Positions 7,353 to 13,599 of a DNA stretch of 13,628 nt are shown piece by piece. Every line of letters begins with the position of its first letter. Position 1 is the stretch's first letter. The position numbers and the translations under genes are program-made. The notes below the pieces were generated by a model. The model saw only the letters and a program-made list of their open reading frames with translations, searched no databases and was not told the origin of the DNA. Source of the stretch: Poseidonibacter ostreae (GTDB taxonomy: Bacteria > Campylobacterota > Campylobacteria > Campylobacterales > Arcobacteraceae); contig NZ_WFKI01000059.1 in NCBI RefSeq assembly GCF_009208055.1, forward strand, positions 1-13,628, written 5' to 3'.

Positions 7353-8542
7353 ATTTCAACTCCTTAATCACAAAAATTGTATTTGTTTTTATAGTATCTA
7401 TAATACTTTTTATTACAGTATTTATTGGGAATTACTATTATGAAGAGAATCTATTAAATACAAGATTAAGTGAAAACTATAAAAAAATCACTAAACACTC
7501 TCATGAAAATAGATTAGCACCTAATGAAATAATAGAATATATAGAAAAGCTAAATTTTCAGTTTATAGAAGATGGTGAGAGTTTAACAAGAGAGTCAAAA
7601 GCAATAGGTTCTGGTCCAGGCTTTGAGATATTTAAAAATGAAGGTAGTTTTTATTTATTTATTCATGGGCCTGGATTTAGAATATTGGCAAAAGATTTAG
7701 ATAGATATCCTTTAGGATATTATGGATTTTTAATATTAGGAATTATCTTTATAATATTCGTTTTAAGTTTTTTATGGATTATAAAAGCACTTAGACCTTT
7801 GAAGTTATTAAAAGAAGAGATTCAAGACTTTTCAAATGGAAAGTTAAATATAAATTGTAAAAGTGATAAAAAAGATGAGATAGCTGAAGTTGCAAATGAG
7901 TTTGATAATGCAGCAAAAAAAATATCTTTACTTCTAAACTCTAGACAACTTTTCTTAAGAACAGTAATGCATGAACTAAAAACTCCAATAGCTAAGGGAA
8001 GAATTGTAAGTGAACTTATTGATGATGATAAACAAAAAGATAGGATGGTTCTAATCTTTGATAAATTAAACTTGCTTATTAATGACTTCTCAAAAATTGA
8101 AGAGATAGTTTCAAAAAACTATAATATAAATAAATATAAAAATCATCTTGATTTAACGGTTGAAAAAGCTGTTGATATGATGATGTTAGATACTCCAAAA
8201 AATAAAATAGATTACGAAAATATTTCAAAAAAAACTGTAAAAGTGGATTTAGAACTTTTTGCATTAGCAATTAAAAACTTACTTGATAACGGAATAAAGT
8301 ATTCAAAAGATAAAAAAGTAAGAATACAAGAGAATGAAAATGAACTTCTTATTATATCAAAAGGTGATAAACTTAAAAAACCACTAAATGAGTATTTTAA
8401 CGCATATCATAATGAAACAGAAAGCAAAAATCATGGAATGGGCTTAGGTTTGTATATTGTTCATGAAATTCTAAAAATGCATAAGATGAAGCTATCTTAT
8501 GAATATTTAGATGAACATAATATTTTTAAAATTGCACTATAA
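7349..8542 (+). CDS. ArsS-like membrane sensor histidine kinase
   Basis: The 397-residue protein has a membrane segment (about 8-29), a periplasmic domain of about 95 residues (30-124) containing GSGPGFEIF and IHGPGFRIL, a second membrane segment (about 125-147), a HAMP linker (148-199) and a kinase core. The H-box is RTVMHELKTPIAKGRI with phospho-acceptor H208, the type seen in ArsS-like kinases of Campylobacterota. The N-box is KNLLDNGIKYS (309-319), and the G2 box is GMGLGLYIV (363-371). The D-x-G-x-G G1 box between them is not recognisable: the aligned stretch reads SKGDKLKKPLNEYF. This may be a feature of the subfamily or may weaken ATP binding. It probably senses a periplasmic cue and phosphorylates the regulator it overlaps. 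It ends tail-to-tail with the SDR gene, with 16 bases between and no clear terminator. Confidence 0.93.
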   Translation: MNFNSLITKIVFVFIVSIILFITVFIGNYYYEENLLNTRLSENYKKITKHSHENRLAPNEIIEYIEKLNFQFIEDGESLTRESKAIGSGPGFEIFKNEGSFYLFIHGPGFRILAKDLDRYPLGYYGFLILGIIFIIFVLSFLWIIKALRPLKLLKEEIQDFSNGKLNINCKSDKKDEIAEVANEFDNAAKKISLLLNSRQLFLRTVMHELKTPIAKGRIVSELIDDDKQKDRMVLIFDKLNLLINDFSKIEEIVSKNYNINKYKNHLDLTVEKAVDMMMLDTPKNKIDYENISKKTVKVDLELFALAIKNLLDNGIKYSKDKKVRIQENENELLIISKGDKLKKPLNEYFNAYHNETESKNHGMGLGLYIVHEILKMHKMKLSYEYLDEHNIFKIAL

Positions 8543-8558
8543 GAATAGAAAATAAATA

Positions 8559-9980
8559 CTATTTACTTCTAGCTTTTTTAATAATACTATTAATCATATT
8601 ATTAAAAACAAAGTAGTGAATAGGAATTAAAGTATACCAATATAATCTTCCTAAAACTCCTTTTGGATAAAAATATGCAGATTGAATAAGTTTATTATCT
8701 TCTATTTTAAACTCCAACCATGCATTGCCTGGAACTTTCATTTGAGCATATAGTAAAAGTCTTTCATTCTCTTTTACATCAATAACTTTCCAAAAGTCTA
8801 AACTCTCACCAATTCTAAGTTTATTAGGATCTCTTCTTCCTCTTTTTAAACCAACTCCACCAATCATTTTATCTATAAAGCCTCTTGTTTCCCATAAAAA
8901 ATCATAATCAAACCAGCCGTTTTCTCCACCAATTGAAGTAAATGCTTTATAAATACTCTCTTTTGATAAAGTGCTTATATCTTTTTCTTTTCTATCAAAA
9001 AATATTGCATCTGCAATCTCTTTACTATGATTTCTATCCCAAATTTTTCCTGAATTATCAGACCATCTGCTTATAACCTGATTTGTTTCAATCTCTTCAA
9101 CTGCTTTTTTAACAGCACTTATAAAATCTAAAGGTTTGATATTTGGAAAATATTTTTTTGCATTGTCATTTTGAATTACCACTTCTGATTTTAAACCTTC
9201 AATCAAAGCTTTTGCAACTGTAAAAGGAACAGGTGTAAAGAGATTTAACCAATAAGATGAAATATTTATAGATAAAAAAGGAAGTGGAATAATTATTCTT
9301 TTAAGTCCTAAAGCTTGCGCTGTTTGAAGCATCATATCTTTATATTTTAACTGTTGTGAACCTATATCAATAACTAAGTTTTCACTCTGTTTTAAATATA
9401 GTGAGTCTACTAAGTAATTAATTACATCTTCAACAGCAATAGGCTGAGCTTTCGTTTCAACCCATTTTGGTGTTGTCATTATTGGAAGTTTTTCTGTTAA
9501 GTTTCTAATTATCTCAAAACTTGTACTTCCTGAACCTATTATAACCCCTGCTCTAATCCAAATATTTTGAACATTTTTATTTGAAGATAATATCTCCCCT
9601 GTTTCAATTCTACTTAATAAGTGCTCACTTGTATCATTATTTTTTACACCTAAGCCACCTAAGTATATTATTCTTTTCACCCCACACTCATTTGCAATAT
9701 CTAAAAAGTTTTGAGCTGAGATTTTATCTAGGTCTTTGTAATTTTCACTACTTAAAGAGTGAATTAAATAGTAAGCAACATCTATATCTTTTAAAGCCTC
9801 TTTCAAAGAATCTTTATCAAAACTATCACCCTCAACTACTTCAAGAGTATTGATAGTTTTTGAAGAAAAAGACTTTTTATTTCTTGTAAATAATCGTAAA
9901 CTTACATCTTCTTTTTCTAAAAGCTTCTCTTTTAATCTTCTTCCTATATATCCTGTAGAACCTGTTAATAAAACTTTCAT
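8559..9980 (-). CDS. SDR-family NAD(P)-binding protein with C-terminal DUF2867
   Basis: The 473-residue protein joins an atypical short-chain dehydrogenase domain (about 1-300) to a DUF2867-type domain (about 310-470). The nucleotide-binding motif TGSTGYIGRRL is at 6-16; YLIHSLSS (71-78) and RIIYLGGLG (103-111) match the extended/atypical SDR pattern, with no canonical YxxxK catalytic pair visible. The C-terminal part is tryptophan- and glycine-rich (WETRGFIDKMIGGVG, LDFWKVID, PGNAWLEF, YPKGVLGRLYW), typical of DUF2867. The family's reaction is not established; a membrane-associated reductase role is sometimes assumed. AAAGG precedes the ATG. It is divergent from the ferredoxin operon, with 185 bases between, and is the only minus-strand gene inside the putative regulon region. 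Whether it is functionally linked is unknown. Confidence 0.88.
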   Translation of the reverse strand: MKVLLTGSTGYIGRRLKEKLLEKEDVSLRLFTRNKKSFSSKTINTLEVVEGDSFDKDSLKEALKDIDVAYYLIHSLSSENYKDLDKISAQNFLDIANECGVKRIIYLGGLGVKNNDTSEHLLSRIETGEILSSNKNVQNIWIRAGVIIGSGSTSFEIIRNLTEKLPIMTTPKWVETKAQPIAVEDVINYLVDSLYLKQSENLVIDIGSQQLKYKDMMLQTAQALGLKRIIIPLPFLSINISSYWLNLFTPVPFTVAKALIEGLKSEVVIQNDNAKKYFPNIKPLDFISAVKKAVEEIETNQVISRWSDNSGKIWDRNHSKEIADAIFFDRKEKDISTLSKESIYKAFTSIGGENGWFDYDFLWETRGFIDKMIGGVGLKRGRRDPNKLRIGESLDFWKVIDVKENERLLLYAQMKVPGNAWLEFKIEDNKLIQSAYFYPKGVLGRLYWYTLIPIHYFVFNNMINSIIKKARSK

Positions 9981-10084
9981 AATCTAGCCTTTAAATTTAT
10001 ACTCTTAGTTTATCGTTTTACTTAAGCTTTTAGTATAGAAAATATATAAGGTTAATCTTCTTTTTCATTATAAAGCATATCATA

Positions 10085-10137
10085 TTTACTTTTGTTTACT
10101 TTTAATTAAATCCCTATTTAAAGCGTTCTTATATAAT
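10085..10137 (+). promoter_or_regulatory. Repeat-containing promoter of the ferredoxin operon (copy B)
   Basis: TTTACTTTTG (10085-10094) and TTTACTTTTA (10095-10104) are tandem repeats 10 bp apart, followed by ATTTAAAG (10116-10123) and a TATAAT -10 box (10132-10137). By hand count about 40 of 53 positions match copy A without gaps. Transcription would start near 10144, about 22 bases before the ferredoxin ATG. The rest of the 185-base intergenic region is AT-rich, with an extra TTTACTT at 10017 and possible minus-strand -10 boxes for the SDR gene at 10032 and 10067. Confidence 0.72.
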
Positions 10138-10165
10138 TTTCACATAACAAAGCAAGGAGTTACTT

Positions 10166-10375
10166 ATGGCAATATCAAATATAAGTGGATGCATTGGATG
10201 TGAAACTTGTGTAAAAGTTTGTCCAACAGATGTAATAAGAATGGAAAAAGATAAAGCAATAATAAAATATGTTGAAGATTGCCAAATATGTCATTTATGT
10301 AGACTTTATTGTCCAGTTGATGCTATAACAATCACACCTGAAAAATCAATTCCAGTAATTGTTTCATGGAGATAA
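10166..10375 (+). CDS. Two-cluster [4Fe-4S] ferredoxin
   Basis: The 69-residue protein has two classical cluster motifs: CIGCETCVKVCP (C9, C12, C15, C19) and CQICHLCRLYCP (C39, C42, C45, C49), enough for two [4Fe-4S] clusters. It has no signal peptide, so it should stay in the cytoplasm. The C-terminal tail (IPVIVSWR) extends beyond a minimal clostridial ferredoxin and loosely recalls the electron-transfer subunit partnered with AprA-type flavoproteins. It starts after AAGGAG (10154-10159), and its stop codon overlaps the ribosome binding site of the cytochrome b gene. As first gene of the operon it probably supplies or accepts electrons for the membrane cytochrome b, or forms a small subunit of the complex. 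The direction of flow cannot be read from sequence. Confidence 0.95.
   Translation: MAISNISGCIGCETCVKVCPTDVIRMEKDKAIIKYVEDCQICHLCRLYCPVDAITITPEKSIPVIVSWR
10368..10372 (+). promoter_or_regulatory. Ribosome binding site deciding the cytochrome b start
   Basis: GGAGA ends 5 bases before the ATG at 10378. The longer frame opens at an ATG at 10366 that overlaps this site and the ferredoxin coding end, so 10378 is the preferred start. Confidence 0.75.
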
Positions 10376-10377
10376 TT

Positions 10378-11013
10378 ATGAGTAAAAATATTAAAATTTT
10401 ATATATCTTTTTATCAATTACTGTTTTTATAGCTTTACCATTTTTATTTTTTGTTTTAGGAGATACACCATCAAGAAGTATATTGAAAAACACTCTTTCA
10501 ATTATAACAATACTATCTTTTTTTATTTTATTTGGACAATTTTTACTATCAAAAACAAATACAACTATAAAAGAGATATTTAATTATGCAAAAGTTGTAA
10601 AGGTGCATAAACTTATAGGATATATAGTTTTACCTATACTTATTATTCATCCAGCTTTAGTAGTTCTTCCTAGATTTTTTGAAGTAGGAGTATCACCTTT
10701 TGAATCCTTTATAAAAATGATTACAACTTTTGATAACTTAGGCGTAATTTTAGGACTTATAGCATGGGGATTAATGCTAAGTTTAGGATTTACATCAATG
10801 TTTAGAAACAGATTAAATATCTCATATAAAGCATGGAAAGTCTTTCATGGTGTATTATCTTTAATATTTATTATCTTTGCTTCTTGGCATGTTATTGAAA
10901 CAGGAAGACATATAGATTTAGCTATGAGTGTGTTGATTATTCTTTTAACACTAATATCAACTATTTTAATTATTAAAACTTACATATTTAAAAACGTAAG
11001 AGGAGCAAAGTAA
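10378..11013 (+). CDS. Ferric-reductase-like membrane cytochrome b
   Basis: With the start at 10378 the protein has 211 residues and about six membrane segments (roughly 4-27, 41-57, 78-97, 121-138, 155-172, 181-201). Two histidine pairs with equal 14-residue spacing, H77/H91 and H157/H171, lie in the third and fifth segments. This is the pattern by which the ferric reductase/NADPH oxidase/MsrQ superfamily holds two b-type hemes stacked across the membrane. There is no FAD/NAD(P)H-binding domain, so electrons must come from another protein (the ferredoxin next door) or from quinol. It most likely moves electrons across the inner membrane to the Tat-exported flavoprotein encoded next, similar in principle to MsrQ feeding MsrP. 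Its stop shares one base with the flavoprotein ATG (TAATG). The assignment to the superfamily is firm; the electron path is inferred. Confidence 0.9.
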   Translation: MSKNIKILYIFLSITVFIALPFLFFVLGDTPSRSILKNTLSIITILSFFILFGQFLLSKTNTTIKEIFNYAKVVKVHKLIGYIVLPILIIHPALVVLPRFFEVGVSPFESFIKMITTFDNLGVILGLIAWGLMLSLGFTSMFRNRLNISYKAWKVFHGVLSLIFIIFASWHVIETGRHIDLAMSVLIILLTLISTILIIKTYIFKNVRGAK

Positions 11014-12761
11014 TGAATGAGAATATAAATACAAATGAAGAAAAAGTATCAAGAAGAGATTTTTTAAGTCTTTCTGCTTCTTTAGCAACTGCTGCATCCC
11101 TAACAGGATTAGGTCTATCACAAGGCTGGGCTGAAAATATTAGTGAAGTTAATACAAAAGATATTAAACAAACACAAAATGAAGTTGATGTACTTGTAAT
11201 TGGCGGAGGAATGGCAGGACTTTTCGCATCTGTAAAAGCTCATGATGCAGGTTCAAAAGTTATGATGGTTTCAAAAGGAAGACTTGGAACTTCTGGACAA
11301 ACACCTTTTGCAAAGGGTATCTTTTCTTACGATGAAAAAAATGAAGAATTAAGTATTGATGAATTTGCAGATAAAGTATCAAGATCAGCACTAGGTTCAA
11401 GTAATAAAGCCTATACAAGACAACTTGCAACTCATTCAAAAGCTAGAGTTGAAGAGTTGAAATCATGGGGCTTTTTTGATTCTGCTTTATGTTATAACGC
11501 TTTTATGAAACCAATGAAAGAAAGAAATATATCAATAATTGAGCGAACTATGATAACTCATTTAATAAAAGAAGATGGAAAAATTGCAGGTGCTGCTGGA
11601 TTTAATTTAGATGATGAAGAAATATATATCTTTAAAGCAAAATCTGTAATCTTATGTACAGGTGCGGGAGGCTTTAAACCAAATGGTTTTCCAATTTGTG
11701 ATTTAACTCATGATGGAACTATTATGGCTTATGATATTGGAGCAAAAGTCACAGGCAAAGAGTGGAATGATGGACATCCAGGAAGTGCAAAAGATTCAGC
11801 TGATTCTTTTGGAAATTGGCATGGAATGTTTGAAAGAACTCCTGAAACAACAAAAATACAAGTTAATCATCACTTAGGTGTTGATATGAATTATAAAGCA
11901 TATGCTAGTGGTAATAGTATAAAAATGGGACCTCCTGGAATGCCATCTAATATGCAAAAAGAAATTGAAGGTGGACCATATACACCAGAAGAATTCGCAA
12001 TGAATGAAAAAGATAGAAAAGGACCTCCCCCACCTAGAGATGGTGAAGATAATGGTGGAAGACCTCCAGGAATGAGTTCAGACCCAGTAGGAGGTTCAAG
12101 TGCAGGTCTTGCTATTCATAAATCTGAAGGACTAGTTCCTATAAATGAATATTGTGAATCAACAATAAAAGGACTTTATGCAGCAGGCGATGCTTTAGGT
12201 TCATATATGTCAGGTGGGATTTATACTCAAATTGGTTCATCATTAGCTGGTTCAGCTGTTCAAGGAGCTATTGCAGGAGAAGCCGCATCTAAATATTCAA
12301 AAAAAGCAGTAATGCCAATAATAACAAATAAAAAAATAGCAAAAATTAAAAAAGAGATATTAGCTCCATTAAATAAAGAAGCAGGATATTCTCCTGCGTG
12401 GGTAACACAAACTTTACAAGGGATAATGATTCCAAATTTTGTATTATATATCAAAAAAGAGACTATGTTAAAAGGTGCTTTAGCTTATGTAGAAGAGTTA
12501 AAAGATACACATATTCCAAATCTAAAAGCAAAAGATATGCATGAATTAAGACTTGCTCATGAAACAAAAAATATGATTATAAGCGCTGAAATGAAATTAA
12601 AAGCCTCTTTAATGAGAAAAGAGAGTCGTTGTAGTCATTTCAGATTAGATTATCCAAAGCTTGATAATAAAAACTGGCAAGCATGGATAAATATCTATAA
12701 AAGTAAAAAAGGGAAAATGAAGTTTGAAAAACAAGCCTTTGGAACGTGGGCAAAAGCATAA
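11013..12761 (+). CDS. Tat-exported FrdA/AprA-like FAD flavoprotein
   Basis: The 582-residue protein starts with a twin-arginine signal (SRRDFLSLSASLATA, R14-R15) ending near GWA (38-40). The FAD-binding dinucleotide motif VIGGGMAGL follows (62-70), then SKGRLGTSGQTPFAKG (87-102), the second FAD-contact motif GLYAAGDALGSYMSGG (387-402) and a succinate-dehydrogenase-type C-terminal domain with ESRCSHFR (537-544) and DNKNW (551-555). The histidine that binds FAD covalently in SdhA/FrdA is missing (TSGQT instead of a SHT-like motif), so FAD is probably non-covalent, as in AprA or NadB. A Pro/Gly-rich insertion at about 306-360 (GPPGMPSN, GPPPPRDG, GRPPGM) is unusual. AGAGGAG at 10999-11005 precedes the start. 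It is the exported end of the ferredoxin/cytochrome b chain. The substrate is unknown; fumarate-like acids or sulfur compounds are family-based guesses. Confidence 0.93.
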   Translation: MNENINTNEEKVSRRDFLSLSASLATAASLTGLGLSQGWAENISEVNTKDIKQTQNEVDVLVIGGGMAGLFASVKAHDAGSKVMMVSKGRLGTSGQTPFAKGIFSYDEKNEELSIDEFADKVSRSALGSSNKAYTRQLATHSKARVEELKSWGFFDSALCYNAFMKPMKERNISIIERTMITHLIKEDGKIAGAAGFNLDDEEIYIFKAKSVILCTGAGGFKPNGFPICDLTHDGTIMAYDIGAKVTGKEWNDGHPGSAKDSADSFGNWHGMFERTPETTKIQVNHHLGVDMNYKAYASGNSIKMGPPGMPSNMQKEIEGGPYTPEEFAMNEKDRKGPPPPRDGEDNGGRPPGMSSDPVGGSSAGLAIHKSEGLVPINEYCESTIKGLYAAGDALGSYMSGGIYTQIGSSLAGSAVQGAIAGEAASKYSKKAVMPIITNKKIAKIKKEILAPLNKEAGYSPAWVTQTLQGIMIPNFVLYIKKETMLKGALAYVEELKDTHIPNLKAKDMHELRLAHETKNMIISAEMKLKASLMRKESRCSHFRLDYPKLDNKNWQAWINIYKSKKGKMKFEKQAFGTWAKA

Positions 12762-12771
12762 ATTTTATCTA

Positions 12772-12824
12772 TTTACTTACATTTAATTTATGTTTAAAAC
12801 TTATTTAACTTGAATTGCTAAAAT
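12772..12824 (+). promoter_or_regulatory. Repeat-containing promoter of the small cysteine protein (copy C)
   Basis: TTTACTTACA (12772-12781) and TTTAATTTAT (12782-12791), a TATTTAA block (12802-12808) and a TAAAAT -10 box (12819-12824) repeat the layout of the promoters at 5996 and 10085, with the same 47-base distance from first repeat to -10 box. By hand count about 35 of 53 positions match copy A. It begins only 11 bases after the flavoprotein stop, so the next gene has its own promoter within the cluster. Confidence 0.65.
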
Positions 12825-12851
12825 TTACATATAAAAATAAAGGATAAAAAA

Positions 12852-13118
12852 ATGAATATTAATAAAAAAATACTTATAGCATCTTGTTTATTTGCAACAA
12901 CAATAGTTGTTTCATATGCACAACCAGGTGGTGGACAAGAAAGAGGTGGTCAAAATGGTGAGCCTCCAAAAGAAGCTATTGAAGTTTGTGTAGGACAAGA
13001 GTCTGGTTTTGAATGTACTATGAATACGCCAAGAGGTAGTTTAACAGGAACTTGTATGAATACACCTGATAAAAAATATTTTGTATGTATGCCTGAGGGT
13101 GGACCAAATAAACGTTAG
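12852..13118 (+). CDS. Small secreted four-cysteine protein
   Basis: The 88-residue protein begins with a signal peptide (KK at 5-6, hydrophobic 7-20, probable cleavage after SYA at 23). The mature part of about 65 residues opens with a Gly/Pro-rich stretch (QPGGGQERGGQNGEPP, 24-39), then EAIEVC and four cysteines: C46, C55, C68 and C79, in a pattern CxGxxxGxxC, PRGxLTGTC, then CMPEGG. I recall similar small exported proteins with this PPxEA...C...C...GTC...CxP arrangement in other Proteobacteria, but know no assigned function. Two disulfides or a metal site are possible. AAAGGAT precedes the ATG. It follows the redox operon under a matching promoter, so it likely serves the same periplasmic process, for example as a redox partner, chaperone or binding protein. 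That role is inference. Confidence 0.88.
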   Translation: MNINKKILIASCLFATTIVVSYAQPGGGQERGGQNGEPPKEAIEVCVGQESGFECTMNTPRGSLTGTCMNTPDKKYFVCMPEGGPNKR

Positions 13119-13128
13119 TTTATTTGGT
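13103..13128 (+). terminator. Hairpin at the end of the cysteine-protein gene
   Basis: A perfect 11-bp stem (ACCAAATAAAC / GTTTATTTGGT) with a 4-base GTTA loop contains the stop codon of the small cysteine protein. The downstream T-run is short and interrupted, so it may be a weak terminator or an end-protecting stem. It also faces the 3' end of the minus-strand gene at 13154. Confidence 0.6.
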
Positions 13129-13153
13129 TAACAACTTTTAAATTCTAGAAATA

Positions 13154-13342
13154 TTAAGAAGCTTTTAAAAGTTTCTTTAACCATTTCTGAGCTTGTTTTA
13201 CATCTTCAAATCTTTGAGATTTTGCAACTTGGTCTTGACCTTCATAGAATCTAACTCTAATTCCATCTTCAACATGATCAATCTTTGTTCTAGTGATTTT
13301 GTCTAAGTTTAAAAAAACTCTATCGTTTAATTGTACAAACAT
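13154..13342 (-). CDS. Conserved-looking small hypothetical protein
   Basis: This 62-residue protein opens with MFVQLNDRVFLNLDKITR and ends with KKLLKAS. The pattern suggests a few beta strands (about 3-32, with VRFYEG) followed by one amphipathic helix (QAQKWLKKLL). It has no signal peptide, membrane segment or cysteine. I recognise no named family. A good ribosome binding site (AAGGAAT) lies 5 bases before the ATG, codon use matches its neighbours, and no better overlapping frame exists, so I take it as a real cytoplasmic protein. It is divergent from the 42-codon gene at 13444 and convergent with the cysteine-protein gene. Confidence 0.75.
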   Translation of the reverse strand: MFVQLNDRVFLNLDKITRTKIDHVEDGIRVRFYEGQDQVAKSQRFEDVKQAQKWLKKLLKAS

Positions 13343-13381
13343 TTTATTCCTTTTGTTTTATATTAATATTTTATATTTTAA

Positions 13382-13411
13382 CAGATTTTCTTTACATTTT
13401 ATATAAATCTG
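13382..13411. promoter_or_regulatory. Inverted repeat flanking a -35 box
   Basis: CAGATTT (13382-13388) and AAATCTG (13405-13411) are perfect 7-bp inverted arms separated by 16 bases. They bracket the -35 box of the small-gene promoter and lie in the divergent region with the 62-residue gene, so they could be an operator for both. Chance is possible in such AT-rich sequence. Confidence 0.35.
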
Positions 13412-13419
13412 ATTATAAT
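13391..13419 (+). promoter_or_regulatory. Near-consensus sigma-70 promoter of a small gene
   Basis: TTTACA (13391-13396) and TATAAT (13414-13419) are separated by exactly 17 bases, one mismatch from the full consensus. Transcription would begin near 13426, about 18 bases before the ATG at 13444. A further TATAAA at 13423 could be an alternative -10 box. Confidence 0.7.
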
Positions 13420-13443
13420 TATTATAAATAAAAAGGATTTATT

Positions 13444-13572
13444 ATGGCTACGTTATCAAATTCTTATATGCAAAAATCTCTTGTAGATGAAATTAACTCT
13501 ATTTTTAATGAGTTTTTTGAAACTTTAAAGAAGTTTGTTTACAAACATCATAAAATTATAGGATATTTTTAA
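13444..13572 (+). CDS. 42-residue small protein of unknown function
   Basis: A short frame of 42 codons starts at ATG 13444 after AAGGA (13434-13438) and ends at TAA 13570-13572. The product is a mostly helical peptide (QKSLVDEINSIFNEFFETLK in the middle) ending with basic and hydrophobic residues (KKFVYKHHKIIGYF). It has no signal peptide or clear membrane span; the middle could form an amphipathic helix. The tight arrangement of strong promoter, ribosome binding site, frame and terminator within about 195 bases argues for a dedicated small transcription unit. It could instead be a small RNA with an incidental frame. I do not recognise the sequence. Confidence 0.6.
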   Translation: MATLSNSYMQKSLVDEINSIFNEFFETLKKFVYKHHKIIGYF

Positions 13573-13583
13573 TATCCTATAAT
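13555..13583 (+). terminator. Intrinsic terminator of the small gene
   Basis: A perfect 13-bp stem (ATTATAGGATATT / AATATCCTATAAT) with a TTT loop overlaps the last codons and stop of the 42-codon gene and is followed by CTTAATTTT. It may also serve the convergent minus-strand gene that appears to end at 13600. Confidence 0.8.
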
Positions 13584-13599
13584 CTTAATTTTAAGATAT

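Noticed and set aside
8079..8270. Open frame of 63 codons on the minus strand
   Set aside because: It lies antisense within the ArsS-like kinase and has no supporting signal.
9581..9853. Open frame of 90 codons on the + strand
   Set aside because: It is a shadow within the SDR-DUF2867 gene, with biased Leu/His/Tyr composition and no translation signal.
12260..12454. Open frame of 64 codons on the minus strand
   Set aside because: It lies antisense within the flavoprotein gene, where the + strand domain structure is continuous.
12852..12887. Lipobox (IASC, residues 9-12) in the small cysteine protein
   Set aside because: The hydrophobic stretch before C12 is only about five residues, while a longer one follows, ending in a good SYA signal-peptidase I site. 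A lipoprotein is therefore unlikely, though not excluded.
13391..13443. Fourth member of the TTTACTT-repeat promoter group
   Set aside because: Only one TTTAC is present and the TATAAT lies 23 bases after it, not 47. It reads instead as an ordinary -35/-10 promoter.
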